In this document: positions 25,297-33,557 of the stretch, in pieces
Layout: the number at the start of each line of letters is the position of its first letter
Position numbering within the stretch: position 1 is the stretch's first letter
Origin: Subtercola endophyticus
Lineage (GTDB): Bacteria > Actinomycetota > Actinomycetes > Actinomycetales > Microbacteriaceae
Direction: 5' to 3'
DNA: 64,000 nucleotides
NCBI RefSeq assembly: GCF_021044565.1
Contig: NZ_CP087997.1
Coordinates: 1,612,001-1,676,000, forward strand
Position numbers and translations under genes: made by a program
Notes under the pieces: generated by a model
What the model was told of the DNA's origin: nothing
Databases searched by the model: none
What the model saw: the letters and a program-made list of their open reading frames with translations, nothing else

Positions 25297-25899
25297 TCAG
25301 AGTTCTATGGTGAGCAACGGGCGGAGATACGCGCGCGTCTGCCGCGGCATGTCGACGCCGCTCCGATCGAGCAGCCACTGCACCTGCAGCCCGTCGAGAA
25401 CGGCGACAAGCCCGCGGGCGGCAGCGCCCGGCTCGACCCCGGGCGCCAGCTGACCGGCCTGACGAATGGACTCGAACGACTCCGTCAGAATCCTCAGAAC
25501 GTAGGCGTATCGCGCAATGAAATAGGCGCGAGCCGGATGATCGACGCTCGTAGCCTCGGCAGAAAGGGTGCAATGCAGCTCAACCAGACCTACCCGGTGC
25601 TGATTGGCCTCGGTGAGGGCAACGAATCCGCGCAGCGTACCGATTCCCGTGCCGAGCGCTGTTTCGATCGTCTCGTAGTCGCGCGAGTCGCGGTACTCCA
25701 GCACGGCAGTGAGCAGTTCGGTCTTCGACGGAAAATGGTGCAGCAACCCGGCTTGGCTCATTCCCACCAGGTCAGCGATCTCGCGAATCGACCCTTTGCG
25801 ATAGCCGTTCTGCGAAAAAACCACGATGCTCGCGTCGAGTATCTCGCGCCGGCGACCGGCCGACTTGGCGTACGCCCCCCGAGTCTTTTCGTGAGCCAT
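25297..25899 (-). CDS. TetR/AcrR-family regulator, paralogue B
   Basis: A 200-residue TetR protein (MAHEKTRGAYAKSAGRR). Its HTH is SIREIADLVGMSQAGLLHHF, identical to paralogue A except for one position in this stretch; VGLVELHCTLSAEATS and DGLQVQWLLDRSG also recur. It lies 55 bases upstream of paralogue A and is divergent from the binding-protein gene at 26052, across a 152-base spacer. Two near copies with similar recognition helices may compete for, or form heterodimers at, the same operator while answering to different sugars (inference). Confidence 0.88.
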   Translation of the reverse strand: MAHEKTRGAYAKSAGRRREILDASIVVFSQNGYRKGSIREIADLVGMSQAGLLHHFPSKTELLTAVLEYRDSRDYETIETALGTGIGTLRGFVALTEANQHRVGLVELHCTLSAEATSVDHPARAYFIARYAYVLRILTESFESIRQAGQLAPGVEPGAAARGLVAVLDGLQVQWLLDRSGVDMPRQTRAYLRPLLTIEL

Positions 25900-26051
25900 G
25901 CCAGAGACTCTAACCGCTCCGCACTCTGAAAAAGTCAGAAACCAAATTGTTATTCGGATTTCGTCTAGAAACCTAGTGGTCGTTCGCTTTTCATGTTACT
26001 TTCTGTTCAGACGTAGCCCAACGTGGGACTACCCCGCACCTGAAAGAGACA

Positions 26052-27578
26052 ATGATGTTCCGATGGAAGAGAATGGCGGCGGTCGCAGTCGTCGTTGCGC
26101 TGGGCCTCACCGGCTGCGCAGCAGGTAATAGCGACACCAGCAGCACCGGGGGTAGTGGCGGCACACTGAACCTCGGCCAGATCATCACGGTGAGCACGTT
26201 CGCCGCGGCACAGTCGAACTGGGCCAACGAGTCGCCGTACATGCAGGCGGTCTACGACACCATTCTCACGGCCGACACGACGGGCGCCATTCAGCCGGGA
26301 CTCGCTACCGCCTGGAAGTACAACGCCGACAACACGGTGCTGACGCTGACGATCCGCTCCGACGTCAAGTTCACCGACGGCACCGCGCTCGACGCCAGCG
26401 CCGTGGCCCAGAACCTCGTGCGCTTCCGTGACGGGGCCGGCCCGAACGCCTCATACCTCGCCAACATGACAGACGCGGTGGCCACCAACGCGACGACGGT
26501 CACCATGACGCTCAAGGCACCGGATCCCGCGATGCTGACGTACCTGTCGCAGAACGCCGGGCTGGTCGAGGCGCCGAGTGCGTTCACCTCCCCCGACATT
26601 CAGACCGTTCCGGTCGGCAGCGGCCCGTACATCCTCGACACCGCAGACACCGTCGTCGGAACCTCGTACGTATTCACCAAGAACCCGAGCTACTGGAACC
26701 CCACCAACCAGCACTACGACAAGATCGTGATGAGCGTGTTCTCCGACCCGACCGCACTGCTGAACGCGGTCAAGGGTGGTCAGGTCAACGCGACCAACAC
26801 GCTGAACAACACCGATCTCGCCCAGATGACCGGCGCTGGCTTCACGGCGAACCCGCTCGAGCTCAACTGGGCCGGACTCACCCTGATGGATCGCGACGGA
26901 ACCGTCGACCCGGCGCTGAAAGACGTGCGCGTTCGTCAGGCGATCAACTACGCGTTCGACACCGCCTCGATGCTGAAGACGATTGAAAACGGCCTGGGCA
27001 CCACCACAACGCAGGTCTTCCCAGCGAATTCCGTCGGCTACGACCCGAGCCTCGACTCCGAGTACACCTTCGACGTGGCCAAGGCGAAGTCGCTGATGGC
27101 TGCCGCCGGCTACGCCAACGGCGTCACGATTCAGATGCCGTCGTCTGCCCTGCTCGGCCAGGCCACGCTCACCCTGATTCAGCAGCAGCTCGCTGACATC
27201 GGAATCACCGTCGAATACACCGACCCCGGAAACAGCTTCATCGCTGATGTCGTGGGCGGCAAGTTCCCCGTCGTGTACATTCCACTGCAGCAGGGCGGCG
27301 ACTGGGAGCTGATCCAGTTCCTCATCTCGCCTACCGCTCCGTTCAACCCGCTGCACACCACCGACCCGACCGTCGAGGGCTACATCGCGACCATTCAGAA
27401 GGGTGGATCCGACTCCGACCAGGCCGTGAAAAACCTCAACAAGTACCTGGTCGACAACGCCTGGTTCGCACCGTGGTACCGCACGCAGTCGAACTTCGTG
27501 ACCGACGCGAACACGACCGCCGTCGTGCAGCCCGGCAACGCCGTTCCCTACCTCTGGAACATCAAGCCGAAGTCGTAA
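26052..27578 (+). CDS. SBP family 5 ABC substrate-binding lipoprotein (oligosaccharide/oligopeptide type)
   Basis: A 508-residue lipoprotein with signal MFRWKRMAAVAVVVALGL and lipobox LTGC near residue 21. The SBP_bac_5 fold is clear: GLATAWKYNADNTVLTLTIR, FTDGTALDASAVAQNLVRF, VGSGPYIL and VRQAINYAFD. The family binds oligopeptides, but many members next to glycosidases bind cello-, xylo- or other oligosaccharides; the context argues for the latter here. It opens the operon running to 41314, is followed by a 126-base gap with a pyrimidine-rich stretch, and is controlled from the divergent TetR region. A start one codon later is equally possible. Confidence 0.92.
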   Translation: MMFRWKRMAAVAVVVALGLTGCAAGNSDTSSTGGSGGTLNLGQIITVSTFAAAQSNWANESPYMQAVYDTILTADTTGAIQPGLATAWKYNADNTVLTLTIRSDVKFTDGTALDASAVAQNLVRFRDGAGPNASYLANMTDAVATNATTVTMTLKAPDPAMLTYLSQNAGLVEAPSAFTSPDIQTVPVGSGPYILDTADTVVGTSYVFTKNPSYWNPTNQHYDKIVMSVFSDPTALLNAVKGGQVNATNTLNNTDLAQMTGAGFTANPLELNWAGLTLMDRDGTVDPALKDVRVRQAINYAFDTASMLKTIENGLGTTTTQVFPANSVGYDPSLDSEYTFDVAKAKSLMAAAGYANGVTIQMPSSALLGQATLTLIQQQLADIGITVEYTDPGNSFIADVVGGKFPVVYIPLQQGGDWELIQFLISPTAPFNPLHTTDPTVEGYIATIQKGGSDSDQAVKNLNKYLVDNAWFAPWYRTQSNFVTDANTTAVVQPGNAVPYLWNIKPKS

Positions 27579-27704
27579 CAACCGCAGGTACCTGCACTCT
27601 CCGGCCGGCTCAGCGCACGACCCGACGCTGGGCCGGCCGGCCCACACTTCTCTCCCCTCTCTTTCCCCTCCCTTTTCCCCTGGCTCTGATGCAAAGGAAC
27701 ACTG

Positions 27705-28646
27705 GTGTTGCGATTCATTCTGAGGCGTTTGGCCTCCGGGGTTGTGCTGATCGTCGTCATCTCGACGATCGCCTTCGCCCTGCTCTACGTCGGCAGCGGT
27801 GACATCGCCCGCCGCATTCTCGGCCAGACGGCCACCGCCGACACCGTCGCCCAGAAGGCAGCGAGCCTGGGCCTGAACCGCCCGCTGTACACGCAGTACC
27901 TCGACTGGCTGTCGCACGCGGTCACCGGCAACCTCGGTACCTCGTGGTTCACGGGGCAGCCGGTGATGGCCGCCATCACGTCTCGCGTGGCCGTCACACT
28001 GTCGCTCGTCATCGGCGCAACGCTCATCAGCGCGATCGTCGCTGTCATTCTCGGCGTCTGGGCCGCCCGTCGCCGCAGCTGGCCCGACCGGCTCGTGCAG
28101 GTCATCTCGGTTCTCGGCTTCGCCATCCCCGGCTTTCTCATAGCCCTCGGCCTGGTGCTCGTGTTCGCGATCAACCTGCACTGGTTCAAACCCACCGGGT
28201 TCGTGCAGTTCGCCACCTCGCCCGGCGGCTGGCTCGCCTCGATCACCCTCCCGGTGATCGCCCTCGCCATCGGCGGCATCGCCGGCGTCACACAGCAGAT
28301 CCGCGGCTCGGTCATCGATGCCCTTCGCCAGGATTACGTGCGAACGCTGCGCAGCCGCGGGCTTTCGGCCAACCGAGTCATCTACAAGCATGTGCTGCGC
28401 AACGCCGGCGGCCCAGCACTCGCCGTGCTCGCCGTTCAGTTCGTCGGTCTGCTCGGTGGCGCGGTCATCGTGGAACAGATCTTCGCCATTCCCGGTCTCG
28501 GCCAGGTAGCTGTCACTGCAACGACGCAGGGCGACGTTCCTCTCGTGATGGGACTGGTTGTGGTGACGGCGATCATCGTCGTCGTCGTCAACCTGCTCAT
28601 CGACCTTCTGCAAGCCTTTCTCAACCCCAAGGTGCGCCTCTCATGA
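27705..28646 (+). CDS. ABC transporter permease, DppB/OppB type
   Basis: GTG 27705 has AAAGGAAC 6 bases upstream. The 313-residue membrane protein has six predicted TM segments: the N-terminal FILRRLASGVVLIVVISTIA, then the periplasmic loop typical of DppB. The EAA-like coupling loop is DALRQDYVRTLRSRGLSANR near residue 210, and EQIFAIPGLGQ comes near the end. It forms the channel with the permease half of the following fusion protein. Its stop overlaps the next start as ATGA (28643-28646). Confidence 0.92.
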   Translation: MLRFILRRLASGVVLIVVISTIAFALLYVGSGDIARRILGQTATADTVAQKAASLGLNRPLYTQYLDWLSHAVTGNLGTSWFTGQPVMAAITSRVAVTLSLVIGATLISAIVAVILGVWAARRRSWPDRLVQVISVLGFAIPGFLIALGLVLVFAINLHWFKPTGFVQFATSPGGWLASITLPVIALAIGGIAGVTQQIRGSVIDALRQDYVRTLRSRGLSANRVIYKHVLRNAGGPALAVLAVQFVGLLGGAVIVEQIFAIPGLGQVAVTATTQGDVPLVMGLVVVTAIIVVVVNLLIDLLQAFLNPKVRLS

Positions 28647-30490
28647 CCCAGTCCATGCCTCTGCCCGACCCGAGCCTGACCGCCGCGGTCGAAGAGCGAG
28701 GCGCCCGCGTCTCGCTGTTCCGCAAGTTGCTGAAGAACCCCATCGGCCTGATCGCGCTCATCTATTTGGCGCTGCTGGTGCTCTCGGCGATCTTCGCTCC
28801 ACTGATCGCTCCGGCAGACCCGAACCTGGCTTCGCTGAAGGATGTTCTGCTGCCGCCTGGCCCTGGGCATCCGCTCGGCGCTGACAGCGCCGGTCGCGAC
28901 GTACTCTCCCGCCTGCTCTTCGCCTCACGGTTCAGCATCGCCGGAGCGCTGCTCGCCCTCGTGGTCGCAGCGGTCATCGGTGTCACCGCCGGACTCATCG
29001 CCGGTTACTTCGGCGGCTGGTTCGACTCGGTCTCGTCGTGGCTCGCGGGCCTGTTGATGGCACTTCCCGGAATCGTGGTGCTGCTTGCGGCACGAGCAGT
29101 TCTCGGCCCGTCGATGTGGCTGTCGATGGCCATCTTCGGGGTGCTGCTCAGCCCGGCCTTCTTCCGGCTGGTCTACGCGTCGGTATCCGCGGTTCGCAAC
29201 GAGCTGTACGTCGATGCGGCGCGTGTCTCGGGTCTGAGTGACGGCCGCATTATCGGCAAGCACATTCTCACTGTGGTTCGGGCGCCCGTCATCATTCAGG
29301 CCGCCATGATCACCGGAATCGCAATCGCCATTCAGGCCGGGCTCGACTTCTTGGGCCTCGGCGACGCCTCCATTCCCACCTGGGGATCGATGCTGAACGA
29401 CGCTTTCTCGAAGATCTACACCAACCCGGGGCTGATGTTCCCGCCGTCGCTGGCCATCGCTTTGACCTGTATCGCCCTCACCCTGCTCGCCAACGTGATG
29501 CGTGACGAGCTCGAGCGAAGCGCGAGCCCCACGAAGCGCAAGAAGTCCGCCAAGACGGGCAGCGCCACCGTGGCCGCCGAGCCCCGCGAAGCGATCGTCT
29601 CCCACCCCGAGGATGCCCGCTCCGAAGCCCGGGCCGGCGAGGAGTTGCTGCGCATCTCCGATCTGGCCGTCGGCTACGACCAGCCCGACGGATCGGTGAA
29701 GGTCGTCGTCAACGACGTCTCGCTCACCGTTCGGCGTGGCGAGGTGCACGGCCTCATCGGCGAATCGGGCTCGGGCAAGACGCAGACCGCCTGGAGCGTA
29801 CTGCGGCTGCTGCCCGAGGGCGGCCGCGTCGTCAACGGATCGATCTTCTTCGTGGGCAAAGACCTCGCGCACGCCTCTGAAAAAGAGATGACGAAGATCC
29901 GCGGCAAGAAGATCGCCTATATTCCGCAAGAGCCGATGTCGAACCTCGACTCGTCGTTCACCATCGGCAGTCAGCTGGTGGAGCCGATGCGGGTCGTGCT
30001 CGGGCTGTCGAAGAAGGATGCCACGGCCAAGGCTCTCGGCCTTCTGGAGCGGGTGGGCATCCCGAACCCGAAACGAACGTTCTCGGCCTACCCGCACGAG
30101 GTGTCGGGCGGCATGGCTCAGCGTGTGCTGATCGCGGGTGCGATCAGCTGCGAACCCGACCTGCTCATCGCCGACGAGCCCACCACGGCACTGGACGTGA
30201 CCGTGCAGGCCGAGGTGCTGAACCTGCTGCGCGAATTGCAGGGCGAGCTGAACATGGGTGTTGTACTCGTGACGCACAACTTCGGCGTCGTGGCCGACCT
30301 CTGCGACCGAGTGTCGGTGATGCGAGACGGCCGAATCGTCGAGACCGGGCCGGTGCGCTCGATTTTCGCCCACCCCGAGCATCCGTACACCAAGTCACTG
30401 TTCGCCGCGATTCTCGAAGAGGGCGAAGCCCGCGGCGAGCTCGTCGGCGCGTCTCATACGCCCGTAACCGCTGAAAGGGTCAGCTCATGA
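28643..30490 (+). CDS. ABC transporter permease (DppC type) fused to ATPase (DppD type)
   Basis: ATG 28643 overlaps the previous stop; the open frame extends far upstream but that part is a shadow. The 615-residue product joins a DppC-like permease (residues 1-290, five or six TMs, coupling loop VDAARVSGLSDGRIIGKHIL) through a charged linker (about 295-330) to an ABC ATPase. The ATPase has Walker A GESGSGKT at 373-380, signature VSGGM at 487-491, Walker B LLIADEPT near 507-514 and the C-terminal HPYTKSLFAAI oligopeptide-type tail. Permease-ATPase fusions of this kind are known in actinobacteria and fix one subunit of each type in the complex. Confidence 0.92.
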   Translation: MTQSMPLPDPSLTAAVEERGARVSLFRKLLKNPIGLIALIYLALLVLSAIFAPLIAPADPNLASLKDVLLPPGPGHPLGADSAGRDVLSRLLFASRFSIAGALLALVVAAVIGVTAGLIAGYFGGWFDSVSSWLAGLLMALPGIVVLLAARAVLGPSMWLSMAIFGVLLSPAFFRLVYASVSAVRNELYVDAARVSGLSDGRIIGKHILTVVRAPVIIQAAMITGIAIAIQAGLDFLGLGDASIPTWGSMLNDAFSKIYTNPGLMFPPSLAIALTCIALTLLANVMRDELERSASPTKRKKSAKTGSATVAAEPREAIVSHPEDARSEARAGEELLRISDLAVGYDQPDGSVKVVVNDVSLTVRRGEVHGLIGESGSGKTQTAWSVLRLLPEGGRVVNGSIFFVGKDLAHASEKEMTKIRGKKIAYIPQEPMSNLDSSFTIGSQLVEPMRVVLGLSKKDATAKALGLLERVGIPNPKRTFSAYPHEVSGGMAQRVLIAGAISCEPDLLIADEPTTALDVTVQAEVLNLLRELQGELNMGVVLVTHNFGVVADLCDRVSVMRDGRIVETGPVRSIFAHPEHPYTKSLFAAILEEGEARGELVGASHTPVTAERVSS

Positions 30491-31347
30491 CCGAAACGCT
30501 GCTCGACATCAAAGACGTCGTGGTCGAGTACCCGATCAAGGGTTTTCGCAAAGAACCGTTCAAGGCGCTGAAGGGCGTTTCGCTCGACATCCGGCCCGGC
30601 GAGACCGTCGGACTGGTCGGCGAGTCGGGCTCGGGCAAGACCACGCTCGGCCGGGCCGTGCTCGGTCTGGCGCCGGTCACGGGCGGGTCGATTCTCTACA
30701 AGGGCACAGACATCGCGCACCTCGGCCGTCAGGCTCGGCGTGCCTTGTCAAGCGAGATCCAGGTGGTCTTTCAAGACCCGTACACGTCGCTGAATCCCTC
30801 CCTCACCATCGAGCAGATTCTGGTCGAGCCGCTGACCGTGAAGAGCATGCCGGCGAAAGAAGCATCGAAGCGCGTGCTCGACCTGCTCGACCAGGTCGGC
30901 CTGCCGAAGTCCGCCGCCGACCGGTTGCCCCGCGAGTTCTCGGGCGGGCAACGCCAGCGCATCGCCATCGCCCGTGCGCTCGCACTCGAGCCCCGGCTGA
31001 TCGTCTGCGACGAGCCCGTTTCGGCGCTCGACCTCTCGACGCAGGCCCGCGTGCTGGAGCTGTTCCGCGAGATTCAGGATCGCACGGGTGTCGCGTACCT
31101 CTTCGTATCGCACGACCTCGCCGTGGTGCGAAACCTCAGCCACCGTGTCGCCGTGATGTACCACGGGGAGATCGTGGAGTGGGGAGACGGCGACCAGGTC
31201 ACCGCTCGCCCCGAGCATCCGTACACCCAGCGGCTCTTTCTCGCAGCCCCCGTGCCCGACCCGGTTCGGCAGGAACAGCGCCGCGCCGACCGCGAGCGGC
31301 TGCTGGTCGCCCAGCGCGAGGCCGACGTGCAAGCGGGCGCGGCGTGA
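30487..31347 (+). CDS. ABC transporter ATPase, DppF/OppF type
   Basis: The 286-residue second ATPase of the importer starts at ATG 30487, overlapping the fusion gene stop. It shows Walker A GESGSGKTT, Q-loop VVFQDPYTSLNPSLT, signature FSGGQRQR, Walker B RLIVCDEPVSALD and switch His SHDLAVV, plus the PEHPYTQRLF tail of the oligopeptide subclass. It would pair with the ATPase half of the fusion protein. Its stop overlaps the GH42 start as GTGA (31344-31347), so translation is coupled from transporter to enzymes. Confidence 0.92.
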   Translation: MTETLLDIKDVVVEYPIKGFRKEPFKALKGVSLDIRPGETVGLVGESGSGKTTLGRAVLGLAPVTGGSILYKGTDIAHLGRQARRALSSEIQVVFQDPYTSLNPSLTIEQILVEPLTVKSMPAKEASKRVLDLLDQVGLPKSAADRLPREFSGGQRQRIAIARALALEPRLIVCDEPVSALDLSTQARVLELFREIQDRTGVAYLFVSHDLAVVRNLSHRVAVMYHGEIVEWGDGDQVTARPEHPYTQRLFLAAPVPDPVRQEQRRADRERLLVAQREADVQAGAA

Positions 31348-33557
31348 GCACCGCGCCATCGACCGGGGCAGAAGTGCGCCCCGACGCGGCCCGATCGGGC
31401 TCGCCTGACCCCTTCGACGGGATTCGATTCGGGGCCGCGTATTACGCCGAGTACCAGCCGAGCCCGCGGCTCGACCTCGACCTCGACCTCATGGCCGAGG
31501 CCGGATTCACGGTCATCCGTGTCGGCGAGAGCGTCTGGTCGACGTGGGAGCCCGAGAACGGCGTCTTCGATCTCGACTGGCTGCAGCCTGTGCTCGACGG
31601 CGCCCATGCCCGCGGCATCGGCGTCATTCTCGGAACGCCGACCTATGCATTGCCGATGTGGCTCGCGCGTCAGTACCCCGAGATCGCTCTCGACACCGCG
31701 ACCGGCGTGACGAAGCACTGGGGCTCGCGCCAAGAGATGGATTTCACAAACCCGGCGTTTCTGTTTCACGCCGAGCGCATCATTCGTAAGGTCGTCGAGC
31801 GTTACTGCGATCATCCGGCCGTCATCGGCTACCAGGTCGACAACGAACCCGGGTTGACACTGCTCTATAACCGCGGCGTCTTCGAGCGTTTCGTCGACCA
31901 CTTGCGCGGTCTCTACGGCGATGTCGAAACGCTGAATCGCGAGTGGGGCCTTGTCTACTGGTCGCACCGGCTCTCGACCTGGGCCGACCTGTGGAAGCCC
32001 GACGGCAACTTTCAACCGCAATACGACCTCGCCTGGCGCCGCTTTCAGGCGGGGCTCGTGACCGAGTACATCGGCTGGCAGGCCGACATCGTGCGCGAGA
32101 TCGCCGGGCCCGACCGCTTCGTCACCACGTGCATCTCGTACGACCAGCCGGGCATCGAAGACGTCGACCTCTCGGCCCACCTCGACATCGCCGCCGGCAA
32201 CGCCTATTACGAGATGCAGGATTCGCTCGCGGTACCGTTCACCGAACCACGCAGCGAGGGCTGGATTCTGAAGGGCACGTGGGCGCTCTACCACCTCGCC
32301 GATCTCATGTATTCGTCGAAGCAGTCGCCGTTTCTCATCACCGAGACCAACGCCTCATCGATCGGGCACGCGTCGCTGAACTTCTCGCCCTACGACGGGC
32401 AGTGGCGGCAGGCCGCCTGGGCGCTCGTCTCGCGCGGCGCCGAGATGATCGAGTACTGGCACTGGCACACGCTGCACTTCGGCACCGAGACGTATTGGGG
32501 CGGGGTGCTTCCGCACAGCCAGGTGCCGGGCCGCACCTACCGCGAACTCGCGGCACTCGGCGCCGAGTTCGCCGCCGCCGGGGCCGCCGTTCGCCGCGGC
32601 CGGCCCGACTACGACGTCGCCGTGCTTTACGACTCCGACAGCAAGTTCGCACTCTCGAGCCAGGCGCCGTTCATGGCACCCGGACTCTGGCTCGACCCCG
32701 ACTCCTACCGCAAGATCATGGCCGCCTTCGTGCGCGGCGCCTTCGACGCCGGGCTGCAGACGCGGCTCGTTCGGCCCCAGCAGCTCTTTCCGACCCGCGC
32801 AACCGCGGGCGTCGAGGCCCTCGAAGGGGCGGATGCCCGGGCCTTCGCCGCGGCCTACCCGGTGCTCATCGTGCCGGCCTTCTTCACCGCCGCCGACGCA
32901 GAACTCGACTGGCTCGACGAGTATGCGCGGGCCGGCGGACACCTCGTGCTCGGCCCTCGCTCGGCCTACGCCGACCGGGAGGGCCGGGCCAGAACCGAGG
33001 TTCAGCCCGCACGTCTCGACGAGGCATCCGGAGCCTGGTACGAAGAGTTCGCGAACCTGCCCCGTCCGCTCGACGTGGTCGAGGCCGCGAGCAACGACGA
33101 CGACTTTCTGCTGCGCCCCGGCTCAGCCGCCACTGAGTGGATCGACGGCCTCACGCTGACGACCGCAGACGTACTGGTCGACTACGTGCATCCGCACTTC
33201 GGGCAGTGGCCCGCCATCACCACACTCGAGCACGGAGCGGGCGACGTCACGGTGGTCGGAACGGTGCCGAACCAGGAGTTGGCGCGCTCGCTGGCCGAGT
33301 GGCTGGTTCCGACACCGGTGGCCGGCTGGGCAGACGTGGCGCCCAGCGTGACGGTGACCAGCTCGACCGCCGACGACGGCAGCCGCGTGTACTTCGTGCA
33401 CAACTGGTCGTGGTCACCCGTCTCGGTACCCGCGCCCGTCGACCTCATCGATCTGCTCGCGACCGGTTCGACCGATGAGCAACGCGTCGCAGCATTGCAG
33501 ACGATCGATCTCGGCCCGTGGGATGTCCGCGTTTTCTCGACAGGAGCTTCAGCATGA
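31344..33557 (+). CDS. glycoside hydrolase family 42 (beta-galactosidase/alpha-L-arabinopyranosidase type)
   Basis: GTG 31344 overlaps the ATPase stop; the 737-residue product is of normal GH42 length. The catalytic domain starts at FGAAYYAEYQP; the acid/base is E168 (YQVDNEPG) and the nucleophile E334 (LITETNASS). A trimerisation domain (DYDVAVLYDSDSKFAL onward) and a C-terminal beta domain with VYFVHNWSW follow. There is no signal peptide, so it acts in the cytoplasm on imported oligosaccharides, removing terminal beta-galactose or related residues. Substrate preference cannot be read from sequence. Confidence 0.93.
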   Translation: MSTAPSTGAEVRPDAARSGSPDPFDGIRFGAAYYAEYQPSPRLDLDLDLMAEAGFTVIRVGESVWSTWEPENGVFDLDWLQPVLDGAHARGIGVILGTPTYALPMWLARQYPEIALDTATGVTKHWGSRQEMDFTNPAFLFHAERIIRKVVERYCDHPAVIGYQVDNEPGLTLLYNRGVFERFVDHLRGLYGDVETLNREWGLVYWSHRLSTWADLWKPDGNFQPQYDLAWRRFQAGLVTEYIGWQADIVREIAGPDRFVTTCISYDQPGIEDVDLSAHLDIAAGNAYYEMQDSLAVPFTEPRSEGWILKGTWALYHLADLMYSSKQSPFLITETNASSIGHASLNFSPYDGQWRQAAWALVSRGAEMIEYWHWHTLHFGTETYWGGVLPHSQVPGRTYRELAALGAEFAAAGAAVRRGRPDYDVAVLYDSDSKFALSSQAPFMAPGLWLDPDSYRKIMAAFVRGAFDAGLQTRLVRPQQLFPTRATAGVEALEGADARAFAAAYPVLIVPAFFTAADAELDWLDEYARAGGHLVLGPRSAYADREGRARTEVQPARLDEASGAWYEEFANLPRPLDVVEAASNDDDFLLRPGSAATEWIDGLTLTTADVLVDYVHPHFGQWPAITTLEHGAGDVTVVGTVPNQELARSLAEWLVPTPVAGWADVAPSVTVTSSTADDGSRVYFVHNWSWSPVSVPAPVDLIDLLATGSTDEQRVAALQTIDLGPWDVRVFSTGASA

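Noticed and set aside
26451..28613. A 720-codon minus-strand open frame
   Set aside because: It lies antisense to the SBP5 and permease genes, and its low-complexity D/E/R/G-rich translation is a codon-use shadow.
27944..28642. A 5' extension of the permease-ATPase fusion frame
   Set aside because: This part overlaps the upstream permease in another frame and is Arg/His-rich; the ATGA overlap at 28643 is the natural start.
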